Program-made: the position numbers and the translations under genes
Part shown: in pieces, positions 1-15,318 of the stretch
How the letters are laid out: every line of letters begins with the position of its first letter
Numbering within the stretch: the stretch's first letter is position 1
Assembly (NCBI GenBank): GCA_964569295.1
Contig: CAZMVU010000047.1
Coordinates: 1-26,779, forward strand
Length of the DNA stretch: 26,779 nucleotides
Reading direction: 5' to 3'
DNA from: CAZMVU01 sp964569295
GTDB lineage: Bacteria > Hydrogenedentota > Hydrogenedentia > Hydrogenedentales > JAGMZX01
The notes under the pieces: generated by a model
What the model was told of the DNA's origin: nothing
Databases searched by the model: none
Seen by the model: the letters and a program-made list of their open reading frames with translations, nothing else

Positions 1-21
1 TTGACTGATAGAAACAGCGGG

Positions 22-92
22 TGGGCCAGAACCGCTACCCGCGCTGATACCAGGGCGTTGTATGACGTATGGGAAACGGCTCACGGCAAACG
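22..92 (-). repeat. Dispersed intergenic repeat, copy A
   Basis: Read on the minus strand, this begins with the 15-bp core CGTTTGCCGTGAGCC (78-92) and ends with a 30-bp block (22-51). The same core occurs exactly at 21351-21365 and 26349-26363 on the plus strand. The second block matches those copies at 24/30 (copy B) and 22/30 (copy C) positions, at a nearly constant offset of 40-42 bp from the core start. It lies about 85 bp downstream of the stop of the adjacent minus-strand gene and in its reading direction. The element may continue past the window start. Its function is unknown. Confidence 0.75.
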
Positions 93-135
93 GTTAAGGG
101 ATTTATGAAGATTTGTGGCCCGGGCTTTCAGCGCT

Positions 136-175
136 CTGGCGTGCCGGGCGCCAGAAGACTTGGGCCTGCGGCCCA
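136..175 (-). terminator. Tandem hairpins after the secreted hydrolase gene
   Basis: Two perfect stem-loops follow the stop codon on the minus strand. The first is TGGGCC/GGCCCA (161-166/170-175, 3-nt loop). The second is CTGGCG/CGCCAG (136-141/149-154, 7-nt loop). Between them the minus strand reads AAGTCTT, only weakly U-rich, so this is a plausible but not classical intrinsic terminator. Confidence 0.4.
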
Positions 176-177
176 TG

Positions 178-1743
178 TTAGTCAAACCAGAAACTGAATA
201 TCTCGCCGTCTGCTATGTGAAAACTGAAGTAAACCGTGCGGCCGGCGACGGTGTCCAAACCGGTTGACTGCCACCGCACCGTGGCCTTGGTATCGTTGCC
301 GGCATAAGGGATGCAGTCTGTGGCGGTGAGGCCCTCGATGGGGTTCCCACTTTCCGCATCGCAGAGTTCCACAACCAGTTCACCGGCCACGTCGGCGTTC
401 ACATGCAGCGTGGTGGCTTCCTCGGGCACCGTGATGGCGGGGGTGCGCCACAATCCCGGGTTTGTGTCGTGTGCGCGTAAGCTCGCGAAGCCGTCGCGCC
501 GGAGCACGGCGAGGTTGTAGGTGACGTCGTCGCGGCTGCCTGGACTGTCCGCATAATGCTGGTAGCCGCGGGCGGCATAGTAAACCCGGAGTTCTTCGCC
601 GTGGACCAGGATGTTGGAAGCGGGGAAGATCATGCCGGCTTCCATACCTTCGTCTGTGCGGAGGCGGTGCGGTTCCAGGTGAATAATGGGATGTTTCTTG
701 TCGGGGAACGTCCAATGGCGGCCGTCGGCGCTGTGCATGAACACGGGGTAGATTGGCCCGGCCGTGCCCGTGCGGTCGGGCAGCACGCGCCGGAAGAAGA
801 CTGCGGGCAAGGCCACATACTGGTCATGATAGAGCTGGACATTGGGCGTGTAGATATCGGTCCAGCCGCCGTCATCGAAGACATCCAGCGGGTCGATGAG
901 GACCTCCTTCACCATTGCCTCGGGCCATGGAACCTCATCCCAGGCGGGTGAGCGATGCAGCACGACACCCCGGCGCGCGGGTGGGTCGCCGTCGGCGCCG
1001 AGTCTGTCCTGGACGGTGGGGCGGTTCTTTTTGTCCAGCCAGACGCGTCCGTAGATCACATAGGCATCGCGCCGGGGATCAAAGAAATGCGACGGGCAGG
1101 TGTCTGCGTAGTAATCGACCGCCCGCCCGTGCGTCACGAAGCGCAGGCCGTCTTTGGAACTCGCCACGTACATATCGTGGCCCTGGCGCCAGACGAGCTT
1201 ATAGCGCGTGTCGGGCGTGGTGGCGTGTGCGTCGTAGAACGCGTGCGCACCCCGGTACCACTTGCCATCCAGGAGCCCGCGGCCTTCGTCGTCGTCCGGC
1301 GGCGACACGGCAATCAGGTTGCTCGCCGGGTCGTCCACGATGGCCGGTGCGAGGTTGAGCGCCGGTTTTTCCCAGTGGATGCCGTCCTCACTGAATGCCA
1401 CGGCTGTCACGCGTTCCGCATTGGCGTGCATGAGTTCGTAGTACATGCGGTACCGCCCCTCATGGTCACGGATCACCCGGCCCAATGCGCCCAGGGTGAG
1501 GCCATGCTTCTCCTCCCAGGGCGCGTCGAACTGCCGCCAGAGTTCATGGGTGCGCCGCGCCTGCTTCATATCGAGCGTTATGTGTTCGAGTGTATCGTGC
1601 AGTGCGGTGTCGACCGCGAGATAGCGGCGGTCCAGCGGAGCTTCCACCGGTTCAGCCTGGGGCGATGCAAATGCAGGGAGCGCTTGCGTAACCATCAAAC
1701 CCAGGCCAATGGCGCGCAACATGAATCGCGGTGTAACTTGCAT
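178..1743 (-). CDS. Secreted glycoside-hydrolase-like beta-propeller protein
   Basis: A 521-aa protein starting at MQVTPRF. This start is preferred over the longer reading (to 1836) because AAGGAA lies 7 nt upstream and the chain then opens with a clean signal peptide (about residues 1-26, ending PAFAS). The body has repeated short motifs such as YRMYYEL, VAFSEDGIHWEKP and SADGRHWTFP, of the kind seen in five-bladed propeller enzymes related to GH32/GH43. The C-terminal ~100 residues look like a beta-sandwich (VRWQSTGLDTVAG, then SFHIADGEIFSFWF). Similar secreted proteins are frequent in Planctomycetes-like and Hydrogenedentes-like bacteria and are presumed to act on glycans. I cannot assign catalytic residues or a substrate. 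It stands alone, divergent from rpoB. Confidence 0.75.
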   Translation of the reverse strand: MQVTPRFMLRAIGLGLMVTQALPAFASPQAEPVEAPLDRRYLAVDTALHDTLEHITLDMKQARRTHELWRQFDAPWEEKHGLTLGALGRVIRDHEGRYRMYYELMHANAERVTAVAFSEDGIHWEKPALNLAPAIVDDPASNLIAVSPPDDDEGRGLLDGKWYRGAHAFYDAHATTPDTRYKLVWRQGHDMYVASSKDGLRFVTHGRAVDYYADTCPSHFFDPRRDAYVIYGRVWLDKKNRPTVQDRLGADGDPPARRGVVLHRSPAWDEVPWPEAMVKEVLIDPLDVFDDGGWTDIYTPNVQLYHDQYVALPAVFFRRVLPDRTGTAGPIYPVFMHSADGRHWTFPDKKHPIIHLEPHRLRTDEGMEAGMIFPASNILVHGEELRVYYAARGYQHYADSPGSRDDVTYNLAVLRRDGFASLRAHDTNPGLWRTPAITVPEEATTLHVNADVAGELVVELCDAESGNPIEGLTATDCIPYAGNDTKATVRWQSTGLDTVAGRTVYFSFHIADGEIFSFWFD

Positions 1744-1772
1744 GGGTACGTTCCTTATCGGTTCGAGGCATT

Positions 1773-1803
1773 GGCAAAAAGGTGATCCGCGTTGGTTTTT
1801 GCC
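1773..1803 (-). promoter_or_regulatory. 8-bp inverted repeat upstream of the hydrolase gene
   Basis: GGCAAAAA (1773-1780) and TTTTTGCC (1796-1803) form a perfect inverted repeat with a 15-nt spacer, ending about 30 bp upstream of the start codon of the minus-strand gene. It could be an operator or a leader hairpin. No sigma-70 promoter is convincing for this gene. Confidence 0.4.
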
Positions 1804-2104
1804 TATTGCCCAACGGGGGCGTCGTGCACTGGTCATGAGGCCACCCGCTTCCTTCGACCCCGAAGGATGATGGGGCGGTGGCGCATGATAAACAAGGTGC
1901 TATCCACAGATGGTAACATAATGCAGGCGGGCAGCTTGTGTGTCTCGTTCCGAAATTTCATGTTGATGCCTGGACGGTCTGGTTGTGTGTACACAGCGCC
2001 ATCCAGCCCCGGGAATGCATCGGGCACGCGGGTGGTCTTGCGCGTGTGGAAGCAGGTGAAGTGTGCATGCGTCTGCCGGGCGGCAAGCGCGCCTGGACAG
2101 CCAT
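1804..2104. other. Intergenic gap between divergent genes
   Basis: This roughly 300-bp stretch has no convincing gene. An open frame on the minus strand (1833-2111, 92 codons) has no SD, no family resemblance and a composition unlike its neighbours. The stretch holds a perfect hairpin CCTTCG/CGAAGG with a 4-nt loop (1851-1866) that lacks a T-run on either side, so it is not a terminator. Confidence 0.5.
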
Positions 2105-2133
2105 TTGACATTTGGCGGGTTTCTTGCTATATT
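2105..2133 (+). promoter_or_regulatory. Strong sigma-70 promoter of rpoBC
   Basis: TTGACA (2105-2110), a 17-bp spacer and TATATT (2128-2133): a perfect -35 and a 5/6 -10 box at ideal spacing. Transcription would start near 2139-2140, leaving a leader of about 117 nt before rpoB. A dedicated promoter here fits the absence of rplJL immediately upstream. Confidence 0.85.
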
Positions 2134-2139
2134 TACAGA

Positions 2140-2256
2140 CTGCTCCCCGCGTAGGGGAAGATCTGTCTATTAGCGCCGGTGTTCCATTCCGAGATGCGTC
2201 GATTGCGACTGTCTAACACCTGAGCTGACAAACCCTTACACCAAAGGAGTGTCCGC
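2140..2256 (+). promoter_or_regulatory. Structured 5' leader of rpoB
   Basis: The leader can fold into CCCC/GGGG at its 5' end (within 2143-2156) and a two-part hairpin: GGTGTT (2178-2183) with AACACC (2215-2220), enclosing GTCG/CGAC with a 4-nt loop (2198-2209). The SD AAAGGAGT (2243-2250) lies downstream and unpaired in this fold. The fold may regulate rpoBC expression; that is inference. Confidence 0.45.
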
Positions 2257-6114
<3,858 letters not shown>

Positions 6115-6117
6115 TCT

Positions 6118-10215
<4,098 letters not shown>

Positions 10216-10492
10216 TGGCAGGGCGCCGTGCCGGTGGTTGGCTTGCAGGGCCGGTTGCTGTTTATCGGCGGCGCCGTGTATGCACAGGGCGCTTTGCCGG
10301 GGCTGCATGCCCGCGGTGTTGGCGGGTGGCGCGTATCGGCTGGTGTGCCGGGGATCCGTATGCCCGGCAACGGCGCACGCGATGCAATGGAGCCTTACCG
10401 GGGGTCCGCAGGCACAAGAGGACAACGGTCCTTCGGCGTTGGTACAGTTAGGGTGCATGTGTGCCCACAACAGAGGAAGATCGCACCAGATC
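10216..10492 (+). other. Gap between rpoC and the SurA-like gene
   Basis: A 277-bp GC-rich stretch with no convincing gene, terminator or promoter. A continuous frame runs through it into the downstream gene, but it has no SD or conserved motif and would place the signal peptide in mid-protein, so I treat it as non-coding. Confidence 0.5.
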
Positions 10493-11467
10493 ATGAGCAT
10501 CCGCAGCCTATTTCCGGCTTTGGTGGCGGCCTTGGCGTGTATCTGTGCCATGGGCGTCCATGCTGAAACTTTGGACCAAATCGTTGCCACCGTGGACGAC
10601 GAAGTGATTCTGTACAGCGACCTGATCGGGGAAGTGCAGCCGCTGCTGCAAGACCTGAATATGAACGCGCCGGATCGTACCACCTATAAGAGCGAGCGCG
10701 ATCAACTGCTGCGCGAAGCGCTCACACAGGCCATCGACCGCAAAATCCTCTATCGTGAGGCGGTGCTCGCCGGCTTGCAGATAGAAGATGAGGCTGTCGA
10801 AGACCGTGTCGAGCAGGTTATGGAGAACTACGAATCGCCCGCGGCCTTCCGCCGGTCCCTCGAGGAGGCGGGCGAAACCATGAGCGATTTCCGCGAAGGG
10901 TTGCGCAAGCAGATCATCGCCATCTCGATGGGCGTGCGGAAACGGCGCCAGTTCGAGGAGCGCATCGTTATCTCCGAGGCCGAAGCGCGCCAGTATTTCG
11001 AGGATCACCGCGCGGAGTTCGAGCGGCCGGAGCGCGTGAAGGTGCGGCGCATTTTCCTGTCTGCCGGCGAAGATGAAGATGAGCGGGACACGGTGCGTGC
11101 CCGGCTCGAGGCGCTTGCCCAAGAGGCGCGCCTCGGGGCCGACTTTGCCGAGCTGGCGCGGGCGCACAGCGAGGGGCCCGATGCCGAAGAGGGCGGGCTG
11201 GTCGGTTGGGTAACCCGGGGCGATCTCGTGGCCGCGCTCGAAGAGGAGGTGTTTTCCCTTGATACCGGGGCGATCAGCGGGATCGTCGAGACCGAGTGGG
11301 GGTTCCACCTGCTCAAGGTGGAACAGCACGAGGAGGCCGGCATGGCCTCTTTCGAAGAGGCCCGGTCTGAAATCGAACCCAAGCTGCGTGCCGAGTACGC
11401 CAACGAGAAGTACCAGCAATGGCTCGCTGAGTTGCGCAAGCGCCGCCGTGTCCGCACACTGCTGTGA
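10493..11467 (+). CDS. SurA-like periplasmic peptidyl-prolyl isomerase
   Basis: A 324-aa protein. The ATG chosen gives a classical signal peptide (residues 1-24, ending GVHA) and has AGGAAG about 12 nt upstream. Mature residues 25-165 resemble the SurA N-terminal chaperone domain (ETLDQIVATVDDEVILYSDL, then REALTQAIDRKILYREA). Residues about 172-280 are a parvulin-type PPIase domain (VRRIFLSAG, ADFAELARAHSEGPDAEEGG, LVGWVTRGDL, WGFHLLKVE). The protein would assist folding of outer-membrane or periplasmic proteins. Only one parvulin domain is present, against two in E. coli SurA, so it could equally be named a PrsA/PpiD-like foldase. Its position directly after rpoC is unusual. Confidence 0.85.
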   Translation: MSIRSLFPALVAALACICAMGVHAETLDQIVATVDDEVILYSDLIGEVQPLLQDLNMNAPDRTTYKSERDQLLREALTQAIDRKILYREAVLAGLQIEDEAVEDRVEQVMENYESPAAFRRSLEEAGETMSDFREGLRKQIIAISMGVRKRRQFEERIVISEAEARQYFEDHRAEFERPERVKVRRIFLSAGEDEDERDTVRARLEALAQEARLGADFAELARAHSEGPDAEEGGLVGWVTRGDLVAALEEEVFSLDTGAISGIVETEWGFHLLKVEQHEEAGMASFEEARSEIEPKLRAEYANEKYQQWLAELRKRRRVRTLL

Positions 11468-11570
11468 GTGCGCCGTTTTCTCGTCAGGCGTTCTCGCTCG
11501 GCTGCCGGCCGATTCTGGCCGAGGATCGCTGGCTGAGCTACCGCAAGCGACTGGATCCATACCCCGTGCC

Positions 11571-12377
11571 ATGCTGACGCGCGCACTCAAAATGACTTTC
11601 TGGGTCGCCTATGACCACATGGGTAAGCTTATCGTGGTTAACTTGCTCTGTGCCGTTGTGTTGGCATTTCCACTGTATCTCGCTGGTGCAGCGATACTTA
11701 CGCGTGATGCGCACGGGCTGTTTCGCGTGTCGGCACCGCTTCTGGTGCTTGCGCTGGGGGGCTTGTTCCCCGTGCTCGGGGCCGGTATCGCCCACATGCT
11801 CAAAGAACTCATCGACACCCGCGATGGCGCCATCGCCACTTTCTTCGTCGGTGTGCGCCGGTTCTGGTGGCGCGCCCTGCGTCTTGGTCTGGCTTACAGT
11901 GCGGCATTCGGGTGCCTGGCGGTCAGCGTCTGGTTCTACCCCGTGCGTCTCGGGCAACGGTGGCCGGTGGTGGGCTACATCCTGGGTGCGATAGCCGTAT
12001 GGGCCCTCGTGCTTTTGCTGCTGTCCGCCATGTACGCGCTGCCCGCCCTGGTGCAACGGCAGGCGAGCGTCTTTGCTACCATGAAGCTGAGCCTCCTGCT
12101 GGTGATCGACAACCCGCTGGCCACCCTGGGCATGGCGGCGCACCTGGCCATGCTCGCCACGTGTGCGCTCGTGCCGCCCGTTTTCTTTTTCATCGCCATC
12201 AGCCTGGCGCTGGTGCTGGTATCGAGCATGTACGAGATCTTCGCGCGCAAGTACGCGGCCCAGGATGCCCATACGGGACAGGGGCGGCTGCCGGTGCGCG
12301 CCATTGATTTCGGTGATGGGCAGGACGATTATTTGAATCGCGGGTTTCGCGATTTTTTGTTTCCGTGGAAGGGGTAA
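11571..12377 (+). CDS. Polytopic membrane protein, YesL/DUF624-like
   Basis: A 268-aa hydrophobic protein with about five or six predicted membrane spans (roughly residues 20-43, 52-78, 103-123, 130-158 and 178-220). The pattern FFVGVRRFWWRALRLGLAY between the second and third spans resembles the YesL/DUF624 family, whose members are often near sugar-transport genes but whose function is poorly known. The start MLTRALKMTFW is the best available, but no clear SD precedes it; ATG at 11592 is an alternative. It lies 103 nt after the SurA-like gene and 65 nt before eno, in the same direction. The family assignment is tentative; the membrane topology is clear. Confidence 0.6.
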   Translation: MLTRALKMTFWVAYDHMGKLIVVNLLCAVVLAFPLYLAGAAILTRDAHGLFRVSAPLLVLALGGLFPVLGAGIAHMLKELIDTRDGAIATFFVGVRRFWWRALRLGLAYSAAFGCLAVSVWFYPVRLGQRWPVVGYILGAIAVWALVLLLLSAMYALPALVQRQASVFATMKLSLLLVIDNPLATLGMAAHLAMLATCALVPPVFFFIAISLALVLVSSMYEIFARKYAAQDAHTGQGRLPVRAIDFGDGQDDYLNRGFRDFLFPWKG

Positions 12378-12412
12378 CACCCGCGCTAACCCTTGCTCAC
12401 AAGGCCCGGGTG
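12378..12412 (+). terminator. Nested hairpin between membrane gene and eno
   Basis: An outer stem CACCCG/CGGGTG (12378-12383/12407-12412) encloses an inner stem CCTTG/CAAGG with a 4-nt loop (12391-12404), directly after the stop codon of the upstream gene. No T-run follows. It overlaps the probable -35 box of eno, so it may be a weak terminator or attenuator rather than a full stop. Confidence 0.4.
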
Positions 12413-12421
12413 CGCTAGACT
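12393..12421 (+). promoter_or_regulatory. Probable sigma-70 promoter of eno
   Basis: TTGCTC (12393-12398), a 17-bp spacer and TAGACT (12416-12421). The boxes match consensus at 3/6 and 4/6, but spacing is ideal. The inferred start near 12428 would leave a leader of about 15 nt carrying the eno SD. Confidence 0.4.
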
Positions 12422-12442
12422 ACGAAGTAAGGAAGGGACACC

Positions 12443-13729
12443 ATGTCACAGATTATCGGCATTCAAGGACGTGAGATTCTCGACTCGCGCGGCAACCCGA
12501 CCATCGAGGTGGATGTCTACCTCGACAGCGGTGTGCGCGGCCGGGCGGCCGTGCCCTCGGGCGCCTCGACAGGCGTGAACGAGGCGGTCGAATTGCGCGA
12601 TGGCGACAAGAGCCGCTACCTCGGCAAGGGCGTCACCCAGGCCGTGGACAATGTAAACACGGTCATTGTCCAAAACCTGGTGGGACAGAATGTGTTCGAG
12701 CAGCGCATTATCGACCAGATCATGCGCGACCTCGACGGCACGGGCAACAAGGGCAAGCTCGGGGCCAACGCCATCCTCGGCGTTTCCCTGGCGGCGGCAA
12801 AGGCGGCGGCGGATTACCTCGATATGCCGCTGTACCGCTACATCGGCGGTGTCAACGCCCATGTGCTGCCCGTGCCGATGATGAATATCCTCAATGGCGG
12901 CGCCCATGCCGACAACAATGTGGACATTCAGGAGTTCATGGTCGTGCCGGCCGGCGCCCCCTCGTTCCAGGAGGCGTTGCGCATGGGGACGGAGGTCTTT
13001 CATGCGCTCAAGGGTGTGCTGAAAAGCAAGGGGCTCAATACTGCGGTGGGCGATGAAGGCGGCTTTGCCCCGAACTTGAACTCGAATGTCGAGGCCATCG
13101 AAGTCATTCTCACGGCTATCAAGGAAGCGGGCTATGAAGCCGGCAAGGACATCTGGCTCGCCCTCGACCCGGCCTCGAGCGAATTCTGCAAAGACGGGAC
13201 GTATATGCTCGAGGCCGAGGCCAAGCCCAAGAAATCGGGCGACGATATGATCGCTTACTGGAACGAGTGGGTCAGCAAGTACCCGATTATCTCGATCGAA
13301 GATGGCCTGGCCGAGGATGACTGGGCGAACTGGGCCAAGCTCACGGCCGCCTGCGGCGAGAAGGTCCAGCTTGTGGGCGACGATCTGTTCGTGACGAACG
13401 TGGACTACTTGTCGCGGGGCATTCGGGAGCAGGTGGCCAATTCGATACTTGTCAAAGTCAACCAGATTGGGTCGCTGTCGGAAACACTCGATGCTTGCCA
13501 GATGGCGCATCGCAGCGGCTATACCACGGTGATTTCGCACCGGAGCGGCGAAACGGAAGACGCCACGATCGCGGATATTGCGGTCGCGATCAACGCGGGC
13601 CAGATCAAGACCGGTTCCGCCTCGCGCAGCGACCGTATCGCCAAATACAATCAGCTTCTGCGGATCGAGGAGGAGTTGGGCGACGACGCGTATTTCCCCG
13701 GCCTTGAAGCCTTTAACCAGGCCCGGTGA
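12443..13729 (+). CDS. eno: Enolase (phosphopyruvate hydratase)
   Basis: A 428-aa full-length enolase converting 2-phosphoglycerate to phosphoenolpyruvate in glycolysis. AAGGAAGGGA precedes the ATG. The Gly-rich loop SGASTG is near residues 38-43. Catalytic E205 sits in GDEGGFAP, the Mg ligands are D242, E286 (SIEDGLAEDDW) and D313 (VGDDLFVTN), and the base K338 is in VKVNQIGSL. The signature SHRSGETEDATIADIAV and the C-terminal GSASRSDRIAKYNQLLRIEEEL are intact. The order eno then ftsB-like matches the common eno-ftsB linkage of other Gram-negative bacteria. Confidence 0.98.
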   Translation: MSQIIGIQGREILDSRGNPTIEVDVYLDSGVRGRAAVPSGASTGVNEAVELRDGDKSRYLGKGVTQAVDNVNTVIVQNLVGQNVFEQRIIDQIMRDLDGTGNKGKLGANAILGVSLAAAKAAADYLDMPLYRYIGGVNAHVLPVPMMNILNGGAHADNNVDIQEFMVVPAGAPSFQEALRMGTEVFHALKGVLKSKGLNTAVGDEGGFAPNLNSNVEAIEVILTAIKEAGYEAGKDIWLALDPASSEFCKDGTYMLEAEAKPKKSGDDMIAYWNEWVSKYPIISIEDGLAEDDWANWAKLTAACGEKVQLVGDDLFVTNVDYLSRGIREQVANSILVKVNQIGSLSETLDACQMAHRSGYTTVISHRSGETEDATIADIAVAINAGQIKTGSASRSDRIAKYNQLLRIEEELGDDAYFPGLEAFNQAR

Positions 13730-13787
13730 GCCGCCGGGGTTAACCGTGGGCTCGTCTCGTATCGTTAGTATGCCAACAAGAGCAACA

Positions 13788-13816
13788 GGGGGCTCGGGGT
13801 TGCGCCCCTATCCCCC
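13788..13816 (+). promoter_or_regulatory. Nested GC hairpin before the ftsB-like gene
   Basis: GGGGG (13788-13792) pairs with CCCCC (13812-13816) and GGGG (13796-13799) with CCCC (13805-13808), separated by a symmetric 3x3 internal loop and closed by a 5-nt loop. No T-run follows; the SD AAAGG of the next gene starts a few bases later. This looks like an attenuator or a 3'-end-protecting hairpin for eno rather than a classical terminator. Confidence 0.5.
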
Positions 13817-13834
13817 GGACAAAGGTAAAAAGCC

Positions 13835-14212
13835 ATGATTCGCTGGGTGGTATACCTTGTGCTGGTGGGGGGAACTCTCGTCCTATGTGGGTTGTACTAC
13901 CTGTACAATGTGACCGAACGCGAGGCGATGCTCGATAAGAGCGAGGCGGCTATGGTGCAGAAAGAAGCCACACGCAATGCCCTTGCGGAGGAAGTGGCGC
14001 GTATGGAAGCGGTTGTAAACGGTCTCGACAGCAACCCGCTCGAGGTCGAGGCCGCTATCCGGCGGAACAAGCGGCTGTTGCGTGAAGGCGAGGTGGTTTA
14101 CCGGATCAAGCCGCTGCCCGAAGATGAGACCGGGCACGCGGCGCCCGGCGCGGATCAATCATCCGCCCGTGCTGTGGACGCGGACTCGGAAGACCAGGAT
14201 AACGAGGATTAG
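13835..14212 (+). CDS. ftsB: FtsB/DivIC-like septum formation initiator
   Basis: A 125-aa bitopic protein. Residues 5-24 form one transmembrane helix (VVYLVLVGGTLVLCGLYYLY), followed by a heptad-rich coiled coil (about 30-65). Then comes the family-typical segment NPLEVEAAIRRNKRLLREGE ending VVYRI (about 68-92), which corresponds to the C-terminal motif of FtsB/DivIC. The acidic, low-complexity tail (93-125) is extra. FtsB acts with FtsL and FtsQ in the divisome. Size, topology and the position after eno support the call; sequence identity in this family is always low. AAAGG precedes the ATG. Confidence 0.8.
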   Translation: MIRWVVYLVLVGGTLVLCGLYYLYNVTEREAMLDKSEAAMVQKEATRNALAEEVARMEAVVNGLDSNPLEVEAAIRRNKRLLREGEVVYRIKPLPEDETGHAAPGADQSSARAVDADSEDQDNED

Positions 14213-14319
14213 CCGGAAGGCGTTTTGCGGGGCGGCCTCCGGCCGGATAGAGTGGCCGGACGGCCCGGACACACCGGGCGCTGGCCGGCTCGCGGAACCA
14301 GCAGGGAATTACACGCTAC

Positions 14320-15318
14320 CTGAATCATGAAATCCAACTGAACAGCCAGGACGAAGCGCTCAAGCTTCTCGGCGAAAACGGGGAGTTGCGCAAGCGTATT
14401 CAGGCGCTGGCGCCCGTACGCATTGTGGACCGGGGAGCGAAAGTGGTCGTTATTGGCGATGCTGAGGAAGCGCGGGCCGTGGCCGATCTGCTGGCCGAAT
14501 TGCTCGAAGCGGTTCGGCATGGGCACACGCCCACGGTGGCCGACGCGGTGTATGCCCTCGAGCAGTCCCGAGAGGGTGATGTGAAGGACTTGGGTGATAC
14601 GCTGAGCCGGCGGCACACCGTGTTGCGGCGTGATTTGCCCATTCGCCCGCGTACCCGTGGTCAGAAGCACTACCTCGATTGCATCAAGTCGAGCGAAACC
14701 ACCCTGGCCATCGGACCGGCGGGTACGGGCAAGACCTATCTTGCCATGGCCGCCGCCGTCTCCGCGCTGTTGAACCGGGAGGTGCGCCGCCTTATCCTCA
14801 CGCGTCCCGCGGTCGAGGCGGGTGAACGCCTGGGGTTCCTGCCGGGCGACCTCGAGCAGAAGGTAAATCCCTACCTGCGCCCCTTGTACGATGCCCTCTT
14901 TTCGATGATCGGGGTGGACAAGGTGCGCCGCCTGGTGGACGAGGAGCGGATCGAGGTGGCGCCGCTGGCGTTTATGCGTGGCCGCACGCTGGACCAGGCC
15001 TTTGTCATTCTCGATGAAGCGCAGAATACGACCACGGATCAGATGATGATGTTCCTCACGCGCCTCGGGGAAAACTCGAAGGCGGTTGTTACGGGGGACG
15101 TGACGCAGGTCGACCTGCCGCCGGGCCAAACCTCGGGGCTTATCGAGGCGGAGCGTATCCTGGCGGATGTGCCGGGTATCAGCGTGGTGCGGCTCAGCCG
15201 TTCCGATGTGGTGCGCAATCCGCTCGTGCAACGCATTATCGATGCCTACGAGGCCGACCGCGATGTGGCTGTGTTGCCGCCGCACATTGGCACGGGCACG
15301 GAAGGCAACAGTTCATGA
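14320..15318 (+). CDS. phoH: PhoH-family ATPase (YbeZ-like), unusual start
   Basis: A 332-aa PhoH-like protein if translation begins at CTG 14320. Walker A is GPAGTGKT (132-139) and Walker B VILDEAQN (229-236), with the family blocks LTRPAVEAGERLGFLPGDLE and VVTGDVTQVDLP. PhoH/YbeZ is an ATPase partnered with the endoribonuclease YbeY in RNA metabolism. The frame is open from 14251 but contains no ATG, GTG or TTG before the TTG at 14386, which would cut off the conserved N-terminal segment EIQLNSQDEALKLLGENGE. CTG at 14320 gives that segment a normal position, with AGGGA 12 nt upstream. An ATG at 14327 is out of frame and stops after four codons; one more A in its AAA run would yield MKIQLNSQDEA. 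The gene product is certain; the start is not. Confidence 0.9.
   Translation: MNHEIQLNSQDEALKLLGENGELRKRIQALAPVRIVDRGAKVVVIGDAEEARAVADLLAELLEAVRHGHTPTVADAVYALEQSREGDVKDLGDTLSRRHTVLRRDLPIRPRTRGQKHYLDCIKSSETTLAIGPAGTGKTYLAMAAAVSALLNREVRRLILTRPAVEAGERLGFLPGDLEQKVNPYLRPLYDALFSMIGVDKVRRLVDEERIEVAPLAFMRGRTLDQAFVILDEAQNTTTDQMMMFLTRLGENSKAVVTGDVTQVDLPPGQTSGLIEAERILADVPGISVVRLSRSDVVRNPLVQRIIDAYEADRDVAVLPPHIGTGTEGNSS

Noticed and set aside
955..1785. A 276-codon plus-strand open frame opposite the secreted hydrolase
   Set aside because: The minus-strand gene has a signal peptide, an SD and family motifs; the plus-strand frame has none.
1833..2111. A 92-codon minus-strand open frame upstream of rpoB
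   Set aside because: It has no SD and no recognisable motif, and its start lies inside the rpoB promoter region.
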